Shown here: positions 1 to 6,502 of the stretch, one piece after another
Position numbering within the stretch: the stretch's first letter is position 1
Layout: each line of letters opens with the position of its first letter
Notes under the pieces: model-generated
What the model was told of the DNA's origin: nothing
Databases searched by the model: none
What the model saw: only the letters and a program-made list of their open reading frames with translations
Made by a program: the position numbers and the translations under genes
Assembly: GCA_020849825.1 (NCBI GenBank)
Contig: JADZFP010000635.1
Coordinates: forward strand, 1 to 6,637
Reading direction: 5' to 3'
DNA from: Saprospiraceae bacterium
GTDB taxonomy: Bacteria; Bacteroidota; Bacteroidia; Chitinophagales; Saprospiraceae
Length of the DNA stretch: 6,637 bases

Positions 1-609
1 GTCGACCCAGTCGGCGCCGCCGGGCGTGAGCAGGGGGATGCGCCCCCGGTGGAAATCGATCAGCATCCGGCCCGACAACGAAGGTTCGTAGTCGTAAGGT
101 CCCAGTACGCCCGTCGGGCAGAGCGTCAGTACTTCCAGGGGATGTTCGGCGGCGAATCGCTGCGCCAGAAGCAGGCTTTCGGCCTTGGCGCGGTTGTAGG
201 CCATGGCGCTTTGCAGGGCCAGCGGTGCGCTTTCGTCGAGCGCCCGGCCGGCCGGCGGCGGCGAAAAAGCCTGCACCGAACTGAACACGATCACCCGCCG
301 CAGGCCCCGGGCCAGACTGGCCTCCAGCACCTGCCGCGTGCCCTCCACATTGATCCGAACGACCTCGCCGCCCCGGTCGCCGTGTACGGAAATCAGCCCG
401 GCCAGATGGATGAGCGCTTCGCAGCCCTCGGCGAGCGCTTCGAGCGAGGGGCGGTCGAGCAGGTGGCCGCTCACTATTTCGAGGGGCAGTCCGGCCAGCG
501 AGGGCTTGTCGCGGCGCTGCAGCACGCGGAGGCGGTGGCCGGCGGCCAGCAGCCGGCGCGCGACGACGTTGCCGATACGGCCGGAAGCGCCGGTGAGGGC
601 GATTTGCAT
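1..609 (-). CDS. NAD(P)-dependent epimerase/dehydratase, dihydroflavonol-4-reductase-like extended SDR (C-terminus cut off by window edge)
   Basis: Reading the minus strand from the ATG at 609-607 gives 203 codons without a stop, running off the left edge. The protein opens with MQIALTGASGRIG, a Rossmann fold whose TGASGRIG (residues 6-13) is the extended-SDR dinucleotide-binding signature. It continues with HLAG (68-71), INVEGT (86-91), the FSS active-site strand (109-111) and the catalytic pair Y138/K142 in YNRAK. The stretch PTGVLGPYDYEPSLSG (165-180) and the following GGADWVD are typical of the dihydroflavonol-4-reductase-like/sugar-epimerase branch. Members oxidise, reduce or epimerise nucleotide sugars or small alcohols and ketones in the cytosol, and sequence alone does not choose among these. 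The usual length is about 320-340 aa, so roughly 120 residues are missing. The gene starts 20 bp after the AraC regulator stop, so co-transcription is plausible. No Shine-Dalgarno sequence precedes it. Family is confident; substrate is unknown. Confidence 0.9.
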   Translation of the reverse strand, partial: MQIALTGASGRIGNVVARRLLAAGHRLRVLQRRDKPSLAGLPLEIVSGHLLDRPSLEALAEGCEALIHLAGLISVHGDRGGEVVRINVEGTRQVLEASLARGLRRVIVFSSVQAFSPPPAGRALDESAPLALQSAMAYNRAKAESLLLAQRFAAEHPLEVLTLCPTGVLGPYDYEPSLSGRMLIDFHRGRIPLLTPGGADWVD

Positions 610-629
610 GTCAGCGGGGGAAAAAAGAT

Positions 630-1607
630 TCAGACATAAACGAGACGGGTCGAATACTGCGCCGGCACCAGTTTTTCCATCGACCCGGCGCGGGAGGGCA
701 AAAATTGCCAGGGCGTCGTCTGGCGCGACCAGTCGAATGCCGTGTTTTGCTGGTATTTCCGGCGGTATTCGTGCGGCGTGCAGTTGCGGTATTTGCGAAA
801 CAAACGGTTAAAGTTCGCCAGGTTGTTGAAACCCGACTGGTAACAAATCTGGTTGATGGTTTCGTCGGTATCGAGCAGCAATTTGCAGGCATGCCCCACC
901 CGCACATCGATCAAAAACTGGGTAAAACTCTTGTTGGTGTATTTCTGGAAAAAATGGCTGAACGCCGACTCGCTCATGTTGACCAGCGCGGCCAGGTCCC
1001 CGATTTTCATATTGGCATTGGCAAAATTGCGCAGGATGTAGGCATAGGCAATTTGTATCCGGTTGTTGTCGGTCCGGACGGCCTGCGGCGTAAACCCCTC
1101 GCTGGCCAGAAAAGCGACGTCGTCGGAGCGGGACAGCAGGTCGAGCAGCGACAGAAATTCGATGACATTGGCAAAGCCCTTGTCTTCGGTGAGGCTGAGC
1201 ATGAGCGGCATGGCTTCCTGGATGGTTTTGGCCGAAAACCGGATACCCCGGCGGGAATCCTGCAGCAACTTGCGAATTTTGTAAAAACGCTCTTTTTGCA
1301 TCAGGTGGGCGTTGAACAAATCCATTCCGAACTGAATCGTAATCACCCGGTAAGCTTGTCCGCTGGCCAGCAGGGCCGCGTCTCCATCCCATTTGTGGTA
1401 CAAATAGGGGCCGAGCAGCACCAGGTCGAAATCGGCGTACCGCTCGGTGGAGTCGCCCACCGTTCGGGAACCGCTGATGCCCGCTACGAAGTTCAGTTCG
1501 TATTCCGGGTGGTTGTGGATCGGGTAATCGAATCCGTTGCTGACCGAATCGAGTACCACAAAAACATTGTGTTCTTTCAGCGGCGTAATCTCCCGGTAGA
1601 TCTGCAT
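630..1607 (-). CDS. AraC/XylS-family transcriptional regulator with N-terminal cupin-like sensor domain
   Basis: The protein is 325 aa from the ATG at 1607-1605. The N-terminal half looks like a small-ligand cupin: a β-rich segment with HNHPEYEL, where H31, H33, E35 and E37 resemble the metal/ligand cluster of such sensors. The C-terminal half carries two helix-turn-helix units. The first is near 202-223 (IGDLAALVNMSESAFSHFF); the second is near 251-285 (INQICYQSGFNNLANFNRLF followed by RKYRNCTPHEYRR), with the strongly conserved GFNN/F..LFRKY/TPHEYR signature. It should bind DNA in the cytosol and switch a nearby operon in response to a small molecule. It lies divergently 187 bp from susC, so that transporter operon is the obvious target (inference). 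An upstream in-frame TTG at 1682 would add 25 hydrophobic residues resembling a signal peptide, out of place on a DNA-binding protein, so I chose the ATG. About 40 residues rich in Q, W, R and aromatics follow the second HTH, a longer tail than usual. Confidence 0.93.
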   Translation of the reverse strand: MQIYREITPLKEHNVFVVLDSVSNGFDYPIHNHPEYELNFVAGISGSRTVGDSTERYADFDLVLLGPYLYHKWDGDAALLASGQAYRVITIQFGMDLFNAHLMQKERFYKIRKLLQDSRRGIRFSAKTIQEAMPLMLSLTEDKGFANVIEFLSLLDLLSRSDDVAFLASEGFTPQAVRTDNNRIQIAYAYILRNFANANMKIGDLAALVNMSESAFSHFFQKYTNKSFTQFLIDVRVGHACKLLLDTDETINQICYQSGFNNLANFNRLFRKYRNCTPHEYRRKYQQNTAFDWSRQTTPWQFLPSRAGSMEKLVPAQYSTRLVYV

Positions 1608-1734
1608 GGGCGAGGGTGTGGCGGTTTGGTTTGAAAAAATACAAAACAATAGGGCGGAAGAAAGGGGCAGGGAAAATTTCAATTCACGAAAGTATCAAAC
1701 TTTTACATTTAAGTACCACTCACGCCCTGAGCTT

Positions 1735-1764
1735 ACTGTCAATTTTGCCGAACAGCCTGACAGT
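1735..1764. repeat. Perfect 7-bp inverted repeat ACTGTCA / TGACAGT upstream of susC
   Basis: ACTGTCA at 1735-1741 is the exact reverse complement of TGACAGT at 1758-1764, with 16 bp between the arms. The right arm ends 30 bp before the susC ATG. It could be an operator with half-sites about two helical turns apart (23 bp centre to centre), or a stem-loop in the susC leader RNA. The arms do not extend beyond 7 bp on either side. There is no T-run after it, so it is not an intrinsic terminator. A repeat this size can occur by chance in a spacer of this length, so the function is only suggested. Confidence 0.45.
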
Positions 1765-1770
1765 GGTCTT

Positions 1771-1786
1771 GTTTAAAATTTCAAAC
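1771..1786. repeat. Near-perfect 16-bp palindrome GTTTAAAATTTCAAAC just before the susC start
   Basis: Seven of the eight symmetric base pairs are complementary; only the A/C pair at positions 5 and 12 breaks symmetry. It lies 8 bp before the susC start codon, so it would fall in the leader RNA or overlap the promoter-proximal region. A protein bound here, or a small hairpin here, could affect initiation. Part of it (TTGTTT followed by TTCAAAC) recurs on the opposite strand upstream of the regulator. AT-rich spacers produce such symmetry easily, hence the moderate confidence. Confidence 0.4.
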
Positions 1787-1794
1787 GGGTTTTT

Positions 1795-4700
1795 ATGAAA
1801 GCCATATTTTACAAAAATGATGTTCGGTCGATCCTGATTTTTTTAGTAGCATTTTTTGTTTTCTCGGGTGCCGCAAGCAGCGTCCGGGCGCAAAAAATCA
1901 CCGTTTCCGGCGCCGTCAGAAGCGGCGAAGACCAACAGCCTCTGATTGGGGTCAGCATCCGCGAACAAGGCGGCAGCGGAGGCGCCATAACCGATGTGGA
2001 AGGCCGCTTCCGCCTGGAAACCGACGCCCAGACCGTGCTGGTTTTTACCTACACCGGGTTTGAAGACCTCTCGGTACCCGTGGCCGGCCAAACCACCCTC
2101 GACGTCGTCATGCGTCCGGAGGAAAGCCTGCTGCAGGAACTCGTCGTCACCGGCTACAAACGCGAATACAAAAGCGACGTTTCCTCGGCCATCACCTCCG
2201 TCAAGTCGAAAGACATTGAAAAACTCGTGGTGCTCGGCATCGACCAGGCACTCCAGGGCCAGGCCGCCGGGGTACAAATTACCCAAACCACCGGTGCGCC
2301 GGGCGACGACATTGCCGTGCGCATTCGCGGCGCGGGTACGCTCAACAACAACAATCCCCTGTTCATCATCGACGGTGTGCCCACCACAGGCAATATCAAC
2401 ACCTTCAGTACCCTCGACATCGAGAGCATCGAAGTGCTCAAGGACGGCGCTGCTGCCGCCATTTACGGCGCCCGTGCAGCCAACGGCGTGGTGCTCATCA
2501 CCACCAAGCGCGGCAAAACGGGCAAACCGCAGTTCAGCTTCGATACCTACGCCGGCTTTTCGCAACCGCATCGGCTGCCGGAACTCCTCAATGCGCGCGA
2601 ATACCTCGAAATCCGCAACGAGGCCATCAACAATGCCAATACCCTTCGCCCCTTGCCCAACCAGCTCCCGACCTACGACCTGTCGATGCTCGACACCCTG
2701 CCCGACATCAACTGGCTCGACCTCATTTTTAACCCTGCTCCGATGCAGCGCTACGCCCTTTCGGCCAGCGGGGGCAACGAGTACGGCGCCTACTTTATCC
2801 AGGGCGAATACCTCGACCAGGAGGGGATTTTCAAAGGCCAGGGTTTTAAAAAATACGGCCTCCGTTTCAACGGCGAAACCGGCAACGGATGGCTCAAATT
2901 CGGCAACAACCTCTCTTTCGCATTTACCGACCGCAAGGTGATCAACTCCTCCGGCGACGGCTTCGGGCCGGGCAACGAACTCAGCGGCGTTCGGTACACC
3001 CTTATCGCCGCGCCCGTATTCCCGATCTACCGCCAGGACGGGTCCTATTACAACGTCAGCTCCGAACTCGGCGACCCCGTGCTGTTCGGCGACGGCAACG
3101 CTAACCCGCTCGCGTTTATCGACGCAACCGACTGGACCATCCAGCGCAGCAGGTTTTTTGGCAACGTGTACGTCGAACTGAACCTCTGGAAAAACCGCCT
3201 GCGCGCCCGCAGCTCGCTCGGCGGCGACTTTATGTTTGAGAATGAAAAAAAATTCAAGCAAAGACTCTCCCAGGCTGTTTACAACCCTTCTTCGCTCTCC
3301 GAAGGGCGTGTGTTCGACCGCAACCTCGTGTGGCAAAACACCATCGACTACTCGCAGGAGTTCGGCAAGGGCCGTATTTCAGCGCTGGCAGGGATGGAAG
3401 CCATTCAGAACAATACCAATTACCTGGGCGCTTCGGTCAACAATTTCCGCCGCACCGATCCGCTTTTCCGCTACATCGACAACGCCGTGGTGTCGGAGAT
3501 CGACAACGTCGGCGTGGGCGGTATCGTGACGGAATGGGCCCTGTTGTCGTATTTCGGGCAACTGGGATATACCTACGACGGCCGTTACGTACTGAACGCC
3601 ACGCTGCGCCGCGACGGTTCTTCGCGCTTCGGCGCCAACAACCGCTGGGGGCTGTTTCCGTCCGTGTCTGCCGCCTGGAACGTATCGAACGAGCGTTTCT
3701 TCCAGTCGGTGTCCTTTGTTTCCGGTCTGAAATTCCGCGCCTCCTGGGGCCGGCTGGGCAATCAGGAAATCGGCAACTATCCGTACAGCTCGCTCATCGA
3801 AACGGGCAATTTCACCTACAGTTTCGGCGACCAGATCGTCACCGGCGCGCAACTGGTGGAAGGCGGCAATGCCAATATCCGCTGGGAAACCACCACGCAG
3901 ACCAACTTCGGCATGGACCTCAGCGTGTGGGGCGAGCGCCTCACGTTTATCGTCGATTATTTTGACAAACAAAGCAACGACATCCTCGTGCGCGTGCCGG
4001 TGCCCCAGTCGGGCGGCGCCCAGAATCCGCCGTTCGTCAACGCTGCGCAGGTGGAAAACAAGGGCTGGGAATTCAGCGCCATTTATAAAACCAAACGCCA
4101 GGATTTCAACTGGTCGGTCGGCGCCAACCTGACCGCCCTGCGCAACCGGGTCATCTCGATCGCGGGAGGCGAACCGATTCTGGGCGGATTCGGCCTTTCC
4201 GACGGCCCCTTGACCAAAACAGAACCAGGCCATCCCATCGGCTCGTTTTTCCTGTGGCAAATGGAAGGTATTTTCCAAAGCCAGGAAGAAATCGACAACC
4301 ACGCCTTTCAAACCAGCAGTACCCGCCCGGGCGACGTCAAATTTGCCGACCTCAACGACGACGGCGTGATCGACGACAAAGACCGCGCCCACCTCGGCAA
4401 TCCATTCCCCGATTTTACCTACGGTCTCAATGCCAGCCTCAGCTGGAAAAATCTCGACTTCTCCGTACTGGCCCAGGGCGTGCAGGGCAATGACCTGTTT
4501 TTCCTGTACGGCAATTTCGCCTACGAAACCCAGCTGCGGGGCTTTAACTCGTATCGCGACATCCTCAACCGCTGGACGCCCGAGAATCCCAGCAATACGT
4601 TCCCGAAAGTCAGTGTCGACGACCGAAACGGCAACCGACGGCCCTCCACCCGCTGGCTGTACGACGGCTCTTACCTGCGCCTGCGCAACATCACGCTGGG

Positions 4701-4932
4701 GTACAATTTCAAACAACTGATCCGTACCGAGGCCGTCGGCAGTCTGCGCGCCTACGCCACCGTGCAAAACGCTTTCACCTTTACCAAATACCCGGGGCTC
4801 GACCCCGAAATTCAGGCCAATACCAACGACACCCGCGGCCTCGGCATCTCGTCCGACCTGGCCGTCGGTATCGACTGGGGTACCGTGCCGGCGCCCCGCA
4901 CCTTCATTTTCGGTATTCAAATGCAATTCTGA
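1795..4932 (+). CDS. susC: SusC/RagA-family TonB-dependent outer-membrane transporter
   Basis: The 1045-aa protein is full length for the family (usually about 950-1100). Residues 1-32 form a signal peptide (hydrophobic ILIFLVAFFVF core, likely cut after SVRA before QKITVSG). Residues 35-108 are the carboxypeptidase-D-regulatory-like β-sandwich. A TonB-box-like ELVVTGY lies at 115-121. The plug domain follows (about 125-240), with VRIRG, NNNNPLFIIDGVP and IEVLKDGAAAAIYGARAANG as SusC hallmarks. The rest is the barrel, including the family motif DVKFADLNDDGVIDDKDR (847-864), whose D852, N854, D856, D860 and D863 look like an EF-hand-type calcium loop. It ends in phenylalanine, as BAM-assembled barrels do. 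There is no STN domain, so signalling to an anti-sigma factor is not expected. It should import a SusD-captured ligand across the outer membrane using TonB-ExbBD energy. It has no cysteine. The symbol is used in the family sense; the substrate is unknown. Confidence 0.97.
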   Translation: MKAIFYKNDVRSILIFLVAFFVFSGAASSVRAQKITVSGAVRSGEDQQPLIGVSIREQGGSGGAITDVEGRFRLETDAQTVLVFTYTGFEDLSVPVAGQTTLDVVMRPEESLLQELVVTGYKREYKSDVSSAITSVKSKDIEKLVVLGIDQALQGQAAGVQITQTTGAPGDDIAVRIRGAGTLNNNNPLFIIDGVPTTGNINTFSTLDIESIEVLKDGAAAAIYGARAANGVVLITTKRGKTGKPQFSFDTYAGFSQPHRLPELLNAREYLEIRNEAINNANTLRPLPNQLPTYDLSMLDTLPDINWLDLIFNPAPMQRYALSASGGNEYGAYFIQGEYLDQEGIFKGQGFKKYGLRFNGETGNGWLKFGNNLSFAFTDRKVINSSGDGFGPGNELSGVRYTLIAAPVFPIYRQDGSYYNVSSELGDPVLFGDGNANPLAFIDATDWTIQRSRFFGNVYVELNLWKNRLRARSSLGGDFMFENEKKFKQRLSQAVYNPSSLSEGRVFDRNLVWQNTIDYSQEFGKGRISALAGMEAIQNNTNYLGASVNNFRRTDPLFRYIDNAVVSEIDNVGVGGIVTEWALLSYFGQLGYTYDGRYVLNATLRRDGSSRFGANNRWGLFPSVSAAWNVSNERFFQSVSFVSGLKFRASWGRLGNQEIGNYPYSSLIETGNFTYSFGDQIVTGAQLVEGGNANIRWETTTQTNFGMDLSVWGERLTFIVDYFDKQSNDILVRVPVPQSGGAQNPPFVNAAQVENKGWEFSAIYKTKRQDFNWSVGANLTALRNRVISIAGGEPILGGFGLSDGPLTKTEPGHPIGSFFLWQMEGIFQSQEEIDNHAFQTSSTRPGDVKFADLNDDGVIDDKDRAHLGNPFPDFTYGLNASLSWKNLDFSVLAQGVQGNDLFFLYGNFAYETQLRGFNSYRDILNRWTPENPSNTFPKVSVDDRNGNRRPSTRWLYDGSYLRLRNITLGYNFKQLIRTEAVGSLRAYATVQNAFTFTKYPGLDPEIQANTNDTRGLGISSDLAVGIDWGTVPAPRTFIFGIQMQF

Positions 4933-4970
4933 AACAACACGGCTCCCTGCAAGAGCATGTTTAAATAACC

Positions 4971-6407
4971 ATGATGATGAAAAAAACATCCTTTCTCCTC
5001 GCCCTCCCGTTCCTGCTCGGCGCCTGCCAGGGTATACTCGAGAAAGATCCGCTCGGAACCCTCGACGCCGGTTCGTTTTTTCAAACAGCCGACGATGCCA
5101 CACAGGCCATCAATGCCGCCTACCAGCCGCTGCTGTTCTGTACGCCCAACAACAATTTCTACTGGGCGCTCGCCGAACTGCCCTCGGAAGAAGCCATCGT
5201 GGGCGGCGACGGCTCGCGCCCCGGACTCGTCGAGCTCGACTTTTACACCTTCACGCCCCGCACCCAGGAACTCAACGACTTCTGGGCGCTCAACTACAAC
5301 GGCATCGCGCAGTGCAATATCGTGCTCGAAAAAGTACCCGGCATCGATATGAACGCCACACTGAAAAACCGGGTGCTGGGCGAAGCGTACTTTCTCCGGG
5401 CCTACTATTATTTCCTGCTCACGCAGGTATTCGGCGATGTGCCGCTTTACACCAAAGTGACCCCGCCCGACGAACTGAAAGTACCCAAAACGCCCGTCAG
5501 CACTGTGCGCAACCAGATTATCCTCGACTGCGATCAGGCTGCCGCCCTGCTGCCCCTGCAACACAGCGGCGCCGACCTGGGCCGGGCCACAAGGGGCGCC
5601 GCCCTCGCATTGGCCGCAAAAACGGCGCTTTACGAGAAAAACTGGGAAAAAACACTCGAATACACCGGCCAGGTGAAAGCGCTCGGCATCTATGCGCTTG
5701 TGCCCGACTATCGCGACAATTTCCGCGAAAACACCCAGAACAATGCCGAATCCGTGTGGGAAATTCAACACACCAACCTCGAACTCGGCGTGGGCAACTC
5801 GCTGAACCAGTGGTGGGCATCCAAAAAATTCTCCGAAGGCTACGGCTTCGCCGAAGTGACCGAATCGTATTTCAACTCCTTTGAAGCCGACGACCCGCGC
5901 CGGGGCTTTACCATCGCCAGCAACAACGAGGAATATTTCGGTTTGATCTACAAAAATTCCTTCTCCTCTACCCGCCGCGGTACCCGAAAATACCTTCAGG
6001 CCGACGCCGAAGTGACGCAAAAAGCCGATGGCGACATCAACTACACGGCCATTCGCTACGCCGAAGTGCTGCTCTGGGAAGCCGAAGCACTGGCCGAACT
6101 GGGACGGGTACAGGATGCCCTTGAGCCGCTCGAACAAGTGCGCGCCCGCGCCCGCGCCCAGGCCATCGATCCGGCCACGGCCCTGCCGCCCGTAACCGCT
6201 ACCGACAAGCAGGCTGTGATCGACGCGATCCGCCGCGAACGCCAGGCCGAACTGGGCTTCGAATGCCACCGCTTTTTTGACCTCGTCCGCTGGGGAATCG
6301 CTCAGGATTCGGTACCCGAATTTCAGGTTGGTAAACACGAAGTATTCCCCCTTCCCCAAACCGAAATCGACCTGAACCCCAATCTGGTGCAAAACAAGGG
6401 TTATTAA
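4971..6407 (+). CDS. susD: SusD/RagB-family surface lipoprotein, partner of the SusC transporter
   Basis: The protein is 478 aa. Residues 1-18 are a lipoprotein signal peptide ending in the lipobox LGAC, with C19 as the acylated cysteine. Family landmarks appear in order: LEKDPLG after the lipobox; GEAYFLRAYYYFLLTQVFGDVPL in segments 137-159, a TPR-helix signature; YAEVLLWEAEALAELG (363-378); RRERQAELGFE (421-431) with FFDLVRWG (435-442); and a terminal FPLPQTEIDLNPNLVQNKGY (459-478), the standard RagB/SusD ending. It should sit as a lid over the SusC barrel, binding ligand at the cell surface. It starts 38 bp after the susC stop with no terminator between, so the two are surely one transcript. 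Three consecutive ATG codons open the gene; any could be used, and I took the first. Four cysteines besides C19 (57, 115, 187, 432) contrast with the cysteine-free SusC. Ligand is unknown. Confidence 0.97.
   Translation: MMMKKTSFLLALPFLLGACQGILEKDPLGTLDAGSFFQTADDATQAINAAYQPLLFCTPNNNFYWALAELPSEEAIVGGDGSRPGLVELDFYTFTPRTQELNDFWALNYNGIAQCNIVLEKVPGIDMNATLKNRVLGEAYFLRAYYYFLLTQVFGDVPLYTKVTPPDELKVPKTPVSTVRNQIILDCDQAAALLPLQHSGADLGRATRGAALALAAKTALYEKNWEKTLEYTGQVKALGIYALVPDYRDNFRENTQNNAESVWEIQHTNLELGVGNSLNQWWASKKFSEGYGFAEVTESYFNSFEADDPRRGFTIASNNEEYFGLIYKNSFSSTRRGTRKYLQADAEVTQKADGDINYTAIRYAEVLLWEAEALAELGRVQDALEPLEQVRARARAQAIDPATALPPVTATDKQAVIDAIRRERQAELGFECHRFFDLVRWGIAQDSVPEFQVGKHEVFPLPQTEIDLNPNLVQNKGY
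6141..6158 (+). repeat. Three tandem copies of CGCGCC inside susD
   Basis: The hexamer CGCGCC is repeated three times exactly and in frame, encoding Arg-Ala-Arg-Ala-Arg-Ala (residues 391-396) in the helix after LEPLEQV. Because the unit is six bases, slippage would add or remove Arg-Ala pairs without breaking the frame. Many SusD proteins have a single RARAG-like stretch here, so the run may be a small local expansion. It is short and may simply reflect codon preference. Confidence 0.5.
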
Positions 6408-6425
6408 CACAGCATGCGCAGGATA

Positions 6426-6450
6426 GTATTATGTATTCGCAGAATAATAC
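6426..6450 (+). repeat. AT-rich inverted repeat / stem-loop between susD and the next gene
   Basis: GTATTAT (6426-6432) and ATAATAC (6444-6450) are perfect reverse complements. Inside them TATTC (6434-6438) and GAATA (6442-6446) can pair around a GCA loop. In RNA the best fold would be a 9-bp stem (GTAT/ATAC plus TATTC/GAATA) with a 4-nt bulge. The stem is AT-rich and no T-run follows, so it is a poor intrinsic terminator. It could instead be an mRNA processing or stability element setting relative levels of susCD and the following gene, or an operator for that gene. Confidence 0.45.
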
Positions 6451-6502
6451 CATCAAACGCAAGCCCAATTTTTGAAATTTGTATTTGTCAACTGACGTAA
6501 AA

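Larger units (their letters stand above)
1608..1794. promoter_or_regulatory. Divergent intergenic region between the araC-type gene and susC
   Basis: This 187-bp AT-rich spacer must contain the leftward promoter of the regulator and the rightward promoter of susC. Bacteroidota housekeeping promoters use TTTG near -33 and TAnnTTTG near -7. I see only approximate -7 matches: CAATTTTG at 1740-1747 for susC, and, on the minus strand, TTGTTTTG just upstream of the regulator start. None has a well-spaced -33 partner, so I do not assign a start point. The region holds a perfect 7-bp inverted repeat (1735-1764) and a near-palindrome (1771-1786), listed separately. No Shine-Dalgarno sequence precedes either start codon, which is normal in this phylum. 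Confidence 0.6.

Noticed and set aside
49..811. Plus-strand frames at the left edge (49-639 and 203-811)
   Set aside because: The minus strand reads as an intact SDR enzyme with TGASGRIG and YxxxK motifs, so these are shadows.
705..1634. Long plus-strand open frame opposite the AraC-type gene
   Set aside because: The minus strand encodes an intact AraC-family protein with a recognisable DNA-binding domain; the plus translation has no recognisable domain or start context.
1608..1682. N-terminal extension of the AraC-type protein from position 1682
   Set aside because: The codon at 1682-1680 is TTG, and the added 25 residues look like a hydrophobic leader. The ATG at 1607 gives the usual cytosolic AraC beginning.
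1740..1747. CAATTTTG as a -7 promoter box for susC
   Set aside because: It differs from TAnnTTTG at the first position and has no TTTG about 20 bp upstream, so I mention it only as a weak candidate.
4942..4956. GCTC...GAGC hairpin in the susC-susD gap
   Set aside because: Only 4 bp with a 7-nt loop and no T-run; too weak to call a terminator or a regulatory element.
4957..4968. Micro-ORF ATG TTT AAA TAA immediately before the susD start
   Set aside because: Three codons arising in an AT-rich gap; nothing supports translation or an attenuation role.
1843..6410. Very long minus-strand open frames opposite susC and susD (1843-3336, 3379-5103, 4917-6410)
   Set aside because: They are antisense shadows of GC-rich coding sequence. 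Their translations are low-complexity Gly/Val/Ala/Glu/Arg strings without family motifs, while the plus-strand frames carry complete SusC and SusD signatures.
6478..6487. TTTGTATTTG as a promoter for the downstream exported gene
   Set aside because: TGTATTTG misses the conserved A of TAnnTTTG, there is no properly spaced -33 element, and it lies only 15 bp before the ATG. Read-through from susCD is a simpler explanation.
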